Shown: positions 32,479 to 44,519, numbered from the stretch's first letter. The stretch: 64,000 bases of DNA from Lepraria neglecta (GCA_033220425.1 CM065650.1:1240001-1304000); one strand, 5' to 3'. The notes: generated from the letters alone by a model not told the origin. Numbers and translations: made by a program.

Positions 32479-33702
32479 CCTCACCATCCCCACCAGCCAC
32501 GGCAGCAGCAGCAGTCCCCACATCTGCACCAGCAGCTCGTTCCCTACCCGCAACTTCGTCTTCAATAAAGCACCCTAGTCCCGCAAACGCCTCCATCATA
32601 GCCCTAGCACGATACTCCCCCACATCATACCCACCCGCCGTAATCTGCGCGTCCATCTTCGCTTTCTCGAGCCAGGGATGCTCGTACTGTTCTTGCAGCG
32701 TAAAATATGCCGGTCTTATGATATACCCGCCAAATGGATCGTACGCTTTGTCTGGCTCGGGTTGTGTGATGGGTTTGAGTCCTGCGATTTGAAATAGAGG
32801 AGCGGATGCGTTGTCGACGGAAGCAGCGTCTTGGGCCCGAAGTCTGTCCGCTGCGTTGCGGCGCGCTGTCGATTTCTTGAGGACGACTTTTTGGCCTTCG
32901 CGGGCGATTTTATCGGGGTCTTCGGTGCTGTTGGCGATTTTGTCGATGATTTCTCTTCTGCCTTCTTCCCGTTCTCGGCGCTCTTCTTCCTCCTCATTCG
33001 TTGCCGCTTCTCTCCGCAGTCTCGCCTGTTCTTTCTGTGCTGCTAACTGAGCTTCTGTGGAAGCGGACTCCTGTGCTGAGAGAGCTTTGTTATTAGCGAT
33101 ATCAGCAGCGTTTTGCTTAGAGTAAGCGGCGAGTTTAGCTTCTGTGGTTGCGACATCGATATTGTAGAGGAGGTTGAAAGTTAGGGTTTCCACTTCTTCG
33201 AGGTAGTTGTTGTAGTCGAGGAGGGTATTAAATTCGGATTCGCGGCGATTGAATCTACATGGCCAGCGCCTCGTAAGCACTGCCCGCGCATTGAGAGGGA
33301 TACGGATGTAAAGGGAAGGAAGGAAGCTCACGTAGCAGCCACCCTCCGCCTAACATCCACCTCCCTCTCAATCTGCAAATCCTCAAACGTCTGCTTCCGA
33401 AACCTTTGTTTCCTTAACGTTCTTGCACAACCCGCTACGGGGCAGGGTGCGGGTCCTTGTGAGAATATGCGGTCGACGCAGGACTCGCACATCTTGTGGT
33501 AGCATTCTGGATTGATGAGGAAGCGCATGCTGGGGTTGAGGTAGCGGTTTGATTTACAGACGGGGCAGATGTCTGGGGAAAAAGAGGAAGAGTCAGTTGG
33601 GGTCTGAGAGATGTTGAGGCTTTGAAGTTGGGCATGGAGCTCACCATCCTCTTCGCCTGGACGCCGCTGAGGGGCGCCATTCCTGGCGGTTGGTTTTGAC
33701 AT
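32456..33702 (-). CDS. tfb3: CDK-activating kinase assembly factor Tfb3/MAT1 (TFIIH subunit)
   Basis: Three exons: 33702-33645, 33572-33332 and 33254-32456 (introns 72 and 77 bp, phase-consistent), 365 residues. After splicing, EEDDICPVC opens a C3HC4 RING finger: CPVC, then INPECYHKMCESC, then CPVAGC. The hallmark TLRKQRFRKQTFEDLQIERE and FNRRESEF follow, then a long charged coiled coil and a conserved HPW/GGY C-terminal segment. An ATG-less extension upstream of 33702 is open but is leader sequence. Tfb3/MAT1 bridges the CDK-activating kinase to core TFIIH and stimulates CTD phosphorylation and nucleotide excision repair in the nucleus. The RING ligands are all present. Confidence 0.94.
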
Positions 33703-34714
33703 TGTGAGTAAAAAAAGAAACAGAGAGGCGAGGTTGTTCAAGAGCAAGCTCGTAGGGCTGACAAATATCTCTTGGCGAAGTCGAAACTTTGCCACGGACA
33801 AGATATCAATACTCATCAAGTTCTAACCGAAAACTTGAAAGGTAACGCCTAACATGTGACCTGTCAATAAAAGCATCAACTTGCTATCACCAACCCTTGC
33901 AACGACATTTTGGAACCGTAATTTCTTCCCAGGAACACTCCTTGTTTCTGATTTGGCGTCTATCATTACGGATATACGTCAGTGCTGCATTGAAGAAATT
34001 AGGAGGCTCAAACTGGACTAGGCCTGGAAGCTGTGATTCGTTCATTTAATAAGCACACGTCTCCAACTACACATCAATTACCACTGGTGGAAATGCCATA
34101 TCCATATACGTTGGCCAAAACTACATACCCGTCTATTCTCTACCGCTAATTCCTAGAAATCTCAAGGCTGTGTCTCTCTCTCGCACGGATATGTGGCTTG
34201 ACACTTGTTGCTTCGGGCCTGGTCAGATGAAGTCGATTCTACCTTGCTCGTTGTGCCATAAGAATGGATTGGGAGAGGAGGCTGACTCGCAAAAGACTGA
34301 ATCCCGTGCACTATGTCTGCTCACGTCCTTCTTACAAGGAAAGCTGTATTTCATTCTTCTCGACCAAGAGCGCATACAATTGCATTATGTTTGGCTTTGG
34401 TCAAGATTGTCTCGTTTCTCCTGAGCTGCCTCGGGGCAACGGAATTGAACACCTCCCTGCAGATCGAATGCAAAATGTGGCGAAGTTCCAGTGGACAGTA
34501 TCATCGCACTACGCCCAGTTTCCTGCAGGTCATCGTGAGTGGCCTCTTGAGAATCCCTTATCTATTCACAACTGCGTAAGAAATTGCACAACCTTTCAGG
34601 ATTTTAGCATTTGCTAAGGTTCTCTGCTTCCAATAAACCTCAACAAGGAGAAGTCGCTAAAATAAACACCGCTGCTCCTCCATTCAACATTTCTGCCTAG
34701 ATGCAAAGCCAGGC
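33703..34714. other. Intergenic interval
   Basis: About 1 kb, including the TFB3 promoter side. Plus-strand open stretches at 34170-34424 and 34264-34617 have no recognisable domain. Confidence 0.4.
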
Positions 34715-35254
34715 ATGCTCTCGCTCTTCATGTGGTTATTGGCGACGTCGGTGGCCTTGTCCTGTATCACTATATTCATCACCGTCAAACTCCGGCAGCG
34801 AATCTCTCACGATGTCGAAGCTACTTTCCCCACCGAGAAAGAGCACGGATATACAGACAGTGATTCAGCTTCGAGCTCAATCGATGGCGACCTCGATACA
34901 GCAAAGTTAGGCATTCCAGATGCTGTTACCCAGTCAGACATCCAGCGCGGGCCGTGGGTTTTGCGAATGACTAGTCATGTCTTTGGAGAGCGCCACAACC
35001 GACGCCACGATGTGGTCGTCATCAACAACGACCTCGAGTATCATTTCAACCCCGAAAATGTGATGAAAAAGTTCTTGATCAAATACCACAACTCGAAAAA
35101 GCCATGGGTCGTTGCCTATTCGGTGGTGGTTTTCCATGAAGGCACACTCATGAATATAGGGGACGGAGGGGATATTAATTGGGACTGGCAAGGAAATTTT
35201 ACCAGAAGTGGACTCAAACTGGTTACTTTTCAAGCCTTGTGTTCCTGGGGTTGA
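34715..35254 (+). CDS. Small membrane-anchored protein, unrecognised
   Basis: One frame of 179 residues. The N-terminus is a single hydrophobic helix (MLSLFMWLLATSVALSCITI) that could be a signal anchor or an uncleaved signal peptide, followed by an acidic Ser/Asp linker. From about residue 80 it looks folded, with WVLRMTSHVFGERHNRRHD, INNDLEYHFNPENVMKKFLI and a C-terminal DGGDINWDWQGNF plus a beta-like end. I recognise no family with certainty. Composition and the C-terminal D-G-G-x-x-NW motif recall small fungal secreted or surface proteins. A missing intron or extra 3' exon cannot be excluded. Confidence 0.5.
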   Translation: MLSLFMWLLATSVALSCITIFITVKLRQRISHDVEATFPTEKEHGYTDSDSASSSIDGDLDTAKLGIPDAVTQSDIQRGPWVLRMTSHVFGERHNRRHDVVVINNDLEYHFNPENVMKKFLIKYHNSKKPWVVAYSVVVFHEGTLMNIGDGGDINWDWQGNFTRSGLKLVTFQALCSWG

Positions 35255-36392
35255 ATACAAGCTGGATGCTTGGCATGCCGTATGACAGGTTCTTGCCCAA
35301 AGCTGCTGTGAACAGATGTATGCCAGATCCTTAGATTAGCTGATAGTGGTTTGCCTTGAATTCATGGCTTGAGCTAGACCTGATACTGTTGCTGCAAAAG
35401 TTGAGTGTATTCTTAATGCTTGCGGGGAAAAGAATTTAATCTACAGGCTCATCAACTCCCAACGACGCTTTCTCCACGTAGGCATTTAGAGAAGAGCGTA
35501 CAGACGGCTGGTTGTCGAAGCGATATACGAGTATTGAACACCGATAAGGGTGGTGCCATATAGAATAGGTAAAGCTGCCGTCTCTATAGCGTCTAGTAGC
35601 AGCCTTACTTCAAAGTCTCAACACTTTCCTTTGGCAGATAACCGCGGATCAACTTTGAAAAAGTGTTGCTTTCCACGATATGTCGGCCAGTACAAAAGGC
35701 TGAGAGGTGGTATCACACCGCAGCCTGAGAATCGAACACCACCTCTCAGCCGTACCTTCCAGCTGAGATAGCACAAAGTAAATAGCAACACCTTTGCCTG
35801 TAGTCGCCTTCAACTATTGCAAACATATATCAGCCCGGGCTCAGCATAAGATTCTGTTGCTAGACGATTCCTTTGAATAGAACCATTTGTTACGCTATTC
35901 ACACCCACGTCAATACTGTCTACCTTCCTCTACCGTAATCATCAGACACCTCGTTAGCGATATACCTGCCTCTTGCAGATTTACCGACCACAACGCACTG
36001 CTAAGATCAAGTTGAATAGCCGATATACAGGCAGGCCAGAGCGGGGTAATTTGGGGGGCATTGAAAGAGCTAGCACATTAGAGGAGGGCAAGCGGAAGCG
36101 CAAGTCGATGTCAGCGATTACAAGAGGGAGGACTCGACATACAGAATAGAACGACATTATCAATCGAATCCGATACGGCAGATAGGCACTGCTTCAAGAG
36201 GGTCTCCAGAGGGCACATAAAAACCCGTCCCGATTTCCCCAAAAGAGAGAGGGTTACAGGTTCAAGGCGGCGTCAAAAATAGGACGTAAACAAACAGACT
36301 CAAAAGAGGAGCCACATTTACAGCATGTTGTACGCTTCACGGTGAATCATTTCTTGTATCGCCAGACCCGTGCAATATCGTTCCAGGACAAC
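35255..36392. other. Gene-poor interval
   Basis: About 1.1 kb with no supported gene. It contains the perfect inverted repeat described separately. Otherwise nothing is seen. Confidence 0.45.
35698..35751. repeat. Perfect 14 bp inverted repeat (potential stem-loop)
   Basis: GGCTGAGAGGTGGT at 35698-35711 is matched by its exact complement at 35738-35751, with a 26-base loop. It is not followed by a T tract and does not fold as a complete tRNA. It could form a strong hairpin in RNA or be a transposon scar. Confidence 0.85.
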
Positions 36393-39293
36393 ATGGATCC
36401 TTCCTCGGCTAGTGTTGCCTTTATTGGTGTAGCTGGTAGCATCGCAACCCTAGCCGGAGTCGTCGTTTAAAGCTGTAAGGCTATCCACAAAGTCTGGCAG
36501 TCCTTGAAAGATGCCCCTCGGGATGTTCAACGTCTGTCTAAGAAATTAAAGTGACTAGAGAGCGTGATTCTAGAGACCAAACGAGCAGGCGAAGCGTTTA
36601 ACGGTGACACTATTCGACTTGACTTCCAACAAGAGTGGCTTGAAAGTATTGAAGAGATGTCCGATGAACTCGTTGTCCTGAAGGCTAAAATACTTAGATT
36701 GGAAGGGAATTTGCATGGGAAGTTCTTTTCCAGAAAACGTCTCAGCGCACAGATCCGTAAAGTCTTTTCTGAGGAGGACATTGCGAAATACGAGCGGATA
36801 TTGTCGGGGCATCTGGAAACGTTCAATATGATGCTCGCCCTAATTTCTTAGTAAGGGAACTGGTGCAAAAACCTGATTTGTGACAAAACAGTGCTGACTC
36901 GGCGCGCAGTAACCTAGCCAACATGATGTTGGCGGAAACCAGAACGCAATCACAACTGCTGACCAAACTGGCATTATCGACCGATTCTTTGGAAACCTCC
37001 CTTCAGCATGCTTTGGCCCAGAGGGGATCATTCACTCGGTATGACACGGGTACATTGCATCAGCGCGTTCGAAAGCAAATGAGGACTTTACGTGTGGACG
37101 GTTGCAACAAGGAGCAAAAGCTGGCGCTGAACTTTCTCCGCAACATGCCCATTAGTCCGGAGTCCCTTCGGCTGGAGACCCAGTCCTCGTCGACTCATGT
37201 GGCCAACCTTGATGGTTCCCTCAATCTTCTACTAGAGCGCCCCGGAAAGGCGGTGGAAACACCCCAAAGGGCAGCAATGCCACGGGAACTGGTCATTGAG
37301 AACAAGACGAACCCTTCCGGTCTGCAAAAATCTCTCAAAGGAAGTTTATACCGTCCAAAAAGCCTTTGAGTACTTGGTCGCCTTCTCATCCATCATTTTC
37401 CTATAGGTGTTCTATCTGTCAGTGTGACCGAGAAGACGACGACTACGCGAAGTAGTGTTAAGAAAGACCATGGTGACTGGTCTTGTGCTGAAATTTGGCT
37501 TTTCCCTGCTTCATGGATAGCAAACAGAGTAATCATGCTTTCGATAGGTGTAAGCTGCGCCTTCGGTGGGCTGCAAATTGAAGCAAGCGTGTTATAACGG
37601 CAACTCGTCGTTGATGAGATGCGTACTTAATGCGGATATTCCTGGTCTTCGGCAACTGTTTGCTGAAGTGAGGCAAGGCCAACAGACTGCTTAGCTCCAC
37701 GGGGTAACTCGCTTCTCCATATAACGTATATCACATCACTTCTAACAGCACTGATGACTGACAATATGCGTCTAGATGGCTATTATCAACCATGCTTCCG
37801 GGAACGCTGCATCACTGGAGCTTTGCCAATTTCTGCTTGAACAAGGGGCAGATCCTAATGCCCGCAACATCAATGGAAGATAACGTGTAATCCTACCGTT
37901 CAAGACATTCGCGCTCTGACTGCAAACAAGTACTCCGCTCTTGCTTTGTTGCCGTCTCATGATAGAGACCATAGATCTCGAAAGCCGGCTGCAATCTCTC
38001 ACGAGCTTGCTCATTAGTGCCGATGCTGATCTAACCATCCATAATTCCGAGGGTCTCGCAGCTTGCTCTCTAATATTCAAATCTCAGCATGGTCTCCCGT
38101 ATCTTGAATCTTTTGTGTATCAGTACATTGATCTCTTTACCCTCCAAGAGATGACATCAGTCGATAGTTGGATCCTTGCCGCTCTCGGTCGATCTTTTCC
38201 AACGTTCCAAAAACGGATGGAAAGCCACCTCTCGAGCTATCGTACCCCCGTGAACCTGTCTTCTTGTCAAAATCCAGTTGAGCAGATCAGACCGCAATTT
38301 GAGGTAGAACAACAGATTGCAGAGGTAAAGCGGGCTAGTGTCAAGATTCGCACAGGCTTTTTGAGGGCGCTATGTTCAAGAAGAACTATTGCCATGGTTG
38401 GGCCCTTTCTAGATTGCGGTATTAACCTCAACGAGCTGGAAAGCCCGATCCCTAACACGTATATACGAGCAGCAGCGTCACAAGGCAACCTCGACATTGT
38501 AGTTGCATTGATTGGGGCCGGTGCGTTAGTGAATGCGAAATCTTCATACCCTGAGTATGGGGATTGGGATCCACCAGCGTATAGGGCGTCTAGCCCAGTC
38601 GACGATTTACTCGAGAGATGGCATTCATTACGCGACCAAACATTGGGGTATTCCGGCAACCCGGAGAGCGAGCAATGGGTCTTGAAGAAGTTACTTCAGA
38701 ATCCAACCTTCAATGAGCCCAACGTCCTATTCCGGGCTTTCATGAAAGCCTCGCCCCCTGCCATCATCAAGGATCTTCTAGATACCGGATGGGGGCGCAG
38801 GGACAACACAGCGCCAGCTTCATGGTGCCAAAAAGTGAACAGTTCTGAGGTGATCGAGGCAGTGAAGTCTCAAAATCAAGTCATTCCTCTCTTACTGGAA
38901 TACGGACTGGCAAAAGAATGCGACGACTGTTTTGGCTTTACCGCCCTGCTCCATGCCCTAGATTGCGGCCAGCGAGCTCATGATTCGGCGCAACTACTCA
39001 TAGATGCTGGCGCCGATCTGTGCAGGAAAACAGGAAGTGGCTTCACTCCACTCGAGTTAGTAAAGAGGAACGTTAGTACACAGCATCCGCGTTGGCCAAT
39101 GGCTTCGAGAACACTAGGGAAGCGTGTGGAAAGATGGGAACTTGACAAATCTAAGCTCAATCCCGTGCCGTTGGAGGAAGATCATCACGCCTATGACCTA
39201 CTGATTAAAGCGTTTAAAGAGTATGACGGGGCTCAAATGAGAGAGGGGTGGCAAAGTAAGTCTCTCGTTCTCGGCTCCATCGAGGGTATATGA
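36393..39293 (+). pseudogene. STAND/NLR-like protein with PigL_N-type domain and ankyrin repeats, broken
   Basis: The ATG at 36393 opens a sequence typical of the fungal N-terminal domain of STAND proteins (PigL_N type): VAFIGVAGSIATLAGVVV, then SCKAIHKVWQSLKDAPRDVQ and LESVILETKRAGEAFNG. It is interrupted in frame by TAA at 36468-36470 and TGA at 36552-36554. An intron near 36850-36909 (GTAAGG to GCGCAG) joins in phase to NLANMMLAETRTQSQLL. After 37369 the frame is lost. Fragments such as WIANRVIM, ADIPGLRQLFAEVRQGQQ and LCQFLLEQGADPNARNINGR appear in different frames with stops. From 37941 a long open stretch of ankyrin-like repeats runs to 39293 (GNLDIVVALIGAGALVNAKS, AQLLIDAGADLCRKTGSGFTP). 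It is a decayed signalling or allorecognition-type gene. Confidence 0.8.
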
Positions 39294-39742
39294 GTGGTAA
39301 ATTGCTCAGTTCAAGACGCCGACTTGAGCGTTACAACCAGATGTGCTTACTCGGCTGGTGTTCCCAAAGTTTGGGAGCTTGAAAGAACGCACCCCAAACT
39401 ATGGGGGGATGAGAAGGACTGCGTTGTTAGTGAGCATTCTCGTGGCTGCGATAGGCTCCATACTGACCGTGTTTGGTTTTCTTTCGATTTCGATTGCCAC
39501 AATCACAATCGTCATCTTACCGGCCTTAATGTTATTGCTGGCTTATACTGTTTCATGAGCGAAGTGCCGATCATGGGTAATGGGATAGAGTAGAAAATGT
39601 GCAGCATTGACTGTAATTAAACTATCGAATGCGGGATCTATTCCGCACTTAGTTGGAGAAAAAACGAAATCGTGGACACTTCCAAATCGGTTCTCTCCTT
39701 CATCTCACGGCCTTCATCTGTAGGAGCTTGATGCTAGCCACC
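39294..39742. other. Region downstream of the ankyrin pseudogene
   Basis: Two overlapping plus-strand frames are open. One (39343-39558) is strongly hydrophobic and could encode two membrane helices (LLVSILVAAIGSILTVFGF and onward). The other could splice from a GTAAGT at 39256. Either might be the last exon of the pseudogene; I cannot decide. Confidence 0.35.
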
Positions 39743-41862
39743 ATGACTGGTGCGAGAGATAGCTTTATTGACCTGGAACGGCATCGTCTGCAGCTGGAGC
39801 AGAATGTTGCCAAACTGCAGGCATCCCTTCGCCACTGGCAGCAGTGGGAAATCGAATATGAGGGCATGAGAGAAGAGATTCTGGACCTTGAGAGAGACTA
39901 TACAAAGGATGAGCTGGTACTCGGCTGCTGACGCAGGTGCAGTTTTTCATATATTGACTCGTGGAACAGGATAGTCTTGGAGAAGACTCGGACAACAGTT
40001 TCCTTAACAAATCCGATAGCGTGCTGTTGACTCCAAAAGGTATGGCCTAAATCTTTGACTTCAGCCATGTAATGCTGAAATCTGCAAGAGAGGAGGTTAG
40101 TTCTCGTCGACGACAAAGGACAGTCACGCGGTAGTCGGCAAGTGCTCGGGCTGCTTTCGAGACGGATCGATTGTATGTATATCATTGAGCCTTTGCTCAT
40201 ATGAGGTTCTTATTGTTGCCAGATGTCCAACAAAACGTAAAGACAGTCTCGTCCCTCTTGCAGGCAGCAGAAGAAAAGTATGCGGCATCTCAGGTTCTTA
40301 TTCAGCCCGAAGTCCGGAACGAGGAGGGTCTTCCCCTCACAGAGATACACGAGGAGTTGGATGAGGAAGGCAATATCATTTGTACGTTCACGGCTTTTCG
40401 TTTTTTCTAGATATTGACCATATACTCAGCTAGCTCAACTTCCCAACCCGGCGAGACGGCACCACAACTCGTAGAAGCGTTAAGCAAAGCCGGGATTAAA
40501 GTGTCACCAGAGACCTCTAGTAGACCAAAAGTATGGGAAGGCTCACCAAAGGAAGCCTCTCGCGACCATTCACCGCCTAGCGAAATTGACGACAGAAGTC
40601 AGGAGTCTGAGAACATTGATCCAGAAGCCAGCAACTTGAGCGGATCTTCTCCCGATTCTAGAGACGCTGATGCTAGTTACAGGCAGAAACGGCCCGTAGC
40701 ACCTCGGAAGAGTGTTAGCTTTGCTGATGGCACGAAAACAACTTCAGATCACAAGAAGGTTGTCTTCCCAGGCCACCTACTCCTTCCTCAGACAACAAAG
40801 TACAGTTCATCGAGCGAAGATGCGGCTCGGATACAGAATGATGCTATACGCGCTATCTTAGCAACCGACTCACTTTCCGATGAGGCGAAAAACAAGGCAA
40901 TATCGGCTGTGCTTAAAAAAGCCGGATCACAGCTGTCATTAACTCAGACTGATGGGGAATGGAAATTTGCCAAGGACGAGCCACCTGTAACACCTGAACC
41001 GACCAATAGCATACGAAAGGATATGGATAAGAAAGTAGCTAGCGTCACGGCTGATGAAGAAGCGGGGACCGCCCTGGAAAAAACACTAAACCCCATTATC
41101 CCTTTAGATGAGTCTCCAGAAGACGCAGCTTTACGTCGGCAGATGCTGCAGTACAATATGGGAGAGGTGGGCGCGGTGGTAGCCGAGCTAGATCTTGACG
41201 AAGGAGGAATCTCATACTCGGACGATGATGAAAAGGATTACGCAGACGATAACAGCAGCGTTGAGGAGGACGAAGATCAATTTGGAAGGACAAAGCGGCG
41301 AGTCCTTAGCGACGATTACCTAGCAGAGATGAAAGCACTCGAGAAGAGACTGAAGAATGTCGGGCCTAATGCTGAAGTAACCAGTGTGGCGCTAGCAAAC
41401 GGGCACGGAGAGGAGCAACAGCCATCTAATAATCCCGTATTCAACGCCATGGGCCAAAAGCCGAAGTCAGCAGAAAAGAAGGGAGTACGCTTCACGAGCG
41501 AGCTCGATATCCAAGAAGCGCTTAACTCTACCACTACAAATTCCTCGCAACGAGACTCGGAGCACAAGACGCTACCAAAAGCTGCCTCCAATCCCGTCCG
41601 CGCTTCTGTCATCGAGCGCCCATTCACCGCCTCTGCGTCTGACAACCTAGCCAAAGCCCCAGCTGAACCAGACGAATACGACCCAGCATTGGTACAGCAA
41701 GAAGTTGCAACCGAATACCACAAAATGCGCAATCGCATGATCCAGCGCCAAGGCGGATTCATGGCTCAAGATGCAGAGAAGGCAGAGGTACCGCTCACAG
41801 AGGAAGAAGGCGGGCCGAAGAAGATGAGCAGGTTCAAAGCTGCTAGATTGGGCAAAGCCTAG
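39743..41862 (+). CDS. BUD27: Unconventional prefoldin RPB5 interactor, Bud27/URI
   Basis: Five exons: 39743-39916, 39970-40039, 40119-40172, 40223-40381 and 40430-41862 (introns 48-79 bp, all phase-consistent), 629 residues. The start ATG at 39743 has an ideal GCCACC context. The N-terminal prefoldin-alpha fold is built from a coiled coil (DLERHRLQLEQNVAKLQASL), a short beta hairpin region and a second coiled coil (LLSRRIDYVQQNVKTVSSLL across a splice site). A long acidic, Ser-rich disordered region follows, with SVSFADGTK and GVRFTSELD, ending in a DUF3835-like tail with EYHKMRNRMIQRQGGFM and MSRFKAARLGKA. Bud27/URI binds Rpb5 and R2TP/prefoldin-like partners and helps assemble RNA polymerases. 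The exon joins reproduce the expected prefoldin spacing. Confidence 0.9.
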
Positions 41863-42479
41863 CAAGAAACCATATATATCAGTACCACCCCTCCGTCTCT
41901 CTCACATGCGTTAAGTGCTTCCTTACGTTTCTGTACCCCCTTCATCAATTAATGAGCACACATCTCTTGATTGTCTAGGCAATTTCTCAAAAGAAAAACC
42001 CCCCTTTCAATCAATCAGCAGTCAACGGAAGGTGCACGATGCCCAGCATCACCCATGACAGGCAGTCCTCCTCAACTACCTGCTCATACACACGCACCCA
42101 ATTCCAAAATCAATAGCAGTGGGCTCTCTGAAGCCATGTCCACCTTGGCAGGTTCTCAAAGACATGGCTATTCGTTTCACCCTCCACATCCTATCAGTGA
42201 TTTGTTTTGATAAGACCCGGGAAGCGTCGCCAGAGATGGCATGGGTTATGGCTAGTAATTTATTTATACCTGACTACGAGGTTTATGAACGCTGTATGTG
42301 CTCAAACTATGCTCTATAATCTCTGCCATTAAGCCATTATCTCATCGTTCATGTAGCTCATGCCATCTCTATTTATGTTCGCATGACTACCTCAGCGCAG
42401 CTTGTGTTGTATCTCTAAAACATCCGAGCCTGTTTCCCTGCGCTGCTGTCCTCCTCTCTTCCCTATTCTCATCACCATT
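41863..42479. other. Interval between convergent genes
   Basis: About 620 bp between the stops of BUD27 and the MFS gene. Small open stretches carry no recognisable content. Confidence 0.5.
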
Positions 42480-44519
42480 CTAAATTTCCTTCCCCTCCTC
42501 TTCCTCCTCTTTCTCCCCCTCAAGAAAGATCTCATGCCCACTCCCCTCCCTAACCAACGAACTAGCACACCAACCCAAAGAAGCCAAAGCCGCCAGACTC
42601 CACCAGACGGTCCCAACCACACCAATCTGCAGACCTTTGCCGAAGCCCCACCCGCCGACGACGGGCCCAATGGTGCGGCTGAAACTGCTCACACTTTGGG
42701 AAATACCGTGGATAGTACCCAGCACGCTCGGATGAGGTGAGCAGTTGTTGATTAGTATTATGGTGGCGGGAAGGGCGAAGGTGCGGGCTATGACTTGTAT
42801 GCATAGCACACCTGAGAGCGCGAGCCAGACTAGTACGCCTGATGCTTGAGTTGGGGGAGGTTTCGAGGAGGGGATGACGGAGAGGTAGGGAGCCAGGATG
42901 TAGGCGATGGGGAAGAGGCAGAGACTGTATCTGAAACTCCGCACAGTTCCCAGCCGTTCGTTGACCCGCGGGTAGACGAACAATTGGAGAGATATGCCAA
43001 TGACGCCCAGCACAGCCATTGCGAAACCTACACTACGCGGTGGCATGCCGAGACCCCCTGTAAAACCAAAGGGCAGTGTCTGATGCTCATGCCTGGGCGG
43101 TTGAGGGTGTTCAGGGTCGAAGCGTGGAGTGGACAAGTGGATAAACCAAAGATTGTTGAAGGTGCCGACGTGCATGGCTAGGATCCCGTGGCAGAGGAGC
43201 GTGCAGAGGACGTTAGTAGTCCATATGCGTGAGAAAGGGAGCCTTTTGATTTTTGGTTTGGATGGCAGAGTTGATGTCTTGGGCATTCGGGATTCGAGTT
43301 CGTAGCTGTCTGGCCAGGACGAGTTGGAAGGTGAGTCGAGGGTGTCTTCTGTATCGACGGCGGTGTATTGGTGTCGTCTTGAGTGGAAGAGGCTGGCAAT
43401 TGAGCGGCCAAGACGGAGGCCGAAGTCTGGTCTGTCACGTATTGACTCTAATGTCTGTGGATTATCAGCATTTTGGGCATAGCACGAGCGGCCTCTTTAA
43501 GGAAGTTGTACCTCTTCAAGCCCAAAAATAACCCCCATAGCAGCAATGAGCAAGAAAAACGCACTCATTAAATTCGGCAGCGCATAGGGCCAATGCTTCA
43601 ACCACCACACCCCCTCCTTCCCTCCAAACACAGAATCAATTCCAAATACCTTCGGATAGCTTCCAACAGGATCTGAAAGTAACCCACCCAGTATCGGTCC
43701 AATAATGACTCCAATGTTGAAGCACATCGGCAATAGCAGGAAAGCTCTCGACTGAAACCTCTTCTCCTTAATGATCTCGCTGATCATCGTCCTCATGACT
43801 CCCACATTCCCGTTCAAAGCACCACCGGCTGTTCTGAAGACCGCAGCCTGCCAGAAGGATATTGAGAATCCGAAGCCTATGCATGAGACACAGGTCCCGA
43901 ATAGACCGATAAGTAGCACTCGCTTTCTTCCCACCCTCTCATTATCTGCCATCCGTCCCCATAGTATCGCCGTTATGAATTGCGCTGCTGTGAACGAGCC
44001 CTGCAGTATACCAGCCTGGGAAGAGATGGTTGAGTCTGAGAGGTTGGGGTTGAAGGACTTCAATTGGTAGAACATATACGCTTGGAGCGAGGTTTGGGTC
44101 AAGGGCTCTGAAAGCCGGGCCATGGTGAGGATGGCGAGCTGTTTCTTATTCGGTAGATCTTTCCATGAGACAGGACCTGCTTTCGCAGGTGGAGGAGACG
44201 TTGGTAGGGCTTCATCTTCGTCGATGAACGCGGTGCGGCGGGCTATACTTGAGGGACGGGGGAGCATGGACGGTCTTCGGGGCCTTTCTTTCTGCTCTTC
44301 CTGAGGATCATCTTCGCGATGTTCATGCTCAATGCCATGGCCAGAGGTGTCATTGTTGTTTAGGAGGGGTTCCTGTTGGGATATATTCTTGTTTGCAAAG
44401 TCCTGCCGACCAATGCTCGCTTGCGTAGGTCCGTATTGAGTAGCGACGCCATTTTCTGAGGCTCCTGCTATCGAGGCATCCAAATTCGAGGTTTCATCGC
44501 TGTAAGATGCAGGTCGCAT
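42480..44519 (-). CDS. Major facilitator superfamily transporter
   Basis: Two exons, 44519-43512 and 43454-42480 (57 bp intron), give 660 residues. About 120 disordered cytosolic residues precede the first helix. The N-terminal six-helix half includes the family signature WGRMADNERVGRKRVLLIG in the loop between helices 2 and 3, GGALNGNVGVMRTMISEII and a conserved FNIGVIIGPILGGLLSDP. The halves are joined by a long cytosolic loop that spans the intron. The second half has VLGVIGISLQLFVYPRVNER and ISQSVSSFSRTIGPVVGGW, and a Glu-rich C-terminus. Overall it resembles the fungal/plant ZIFL-like (tetracycline-resistance-like) MFS group. The substrate is not predictable from sequence, and the neighbours give no pathway clue. 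Confidence 0.88.

Noticed and set aside
33573-33644. Open sequence inside TFB3 exon 1-2
   Set aside because: It is open in frame, but is bounded by GTGAGC and a T/C-rich CCCCAG, and removing it places the RING finger directly after EEDD as in the family.
33703-33819. N-terminal extension of TFB3 from 33819
   Set aside because: The extra residues are hydrophobic and unlike Tfb3. The ATG at 33702 gives the usual short N-terminus before the RING finger.
35698-35751. tRNA gene
   Set aside because: A T-arm-like phrase occurs on the minus strand, but there is no matching acceptor stem, D-arm or anticodon arm.
39343-39558. Independent small two-helix membrane protein
   Set aside because: Hydrophobic and open, but it follows directly on the pseudogene and overlaps another open frame. 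It cannot be separated from a lost last exon.
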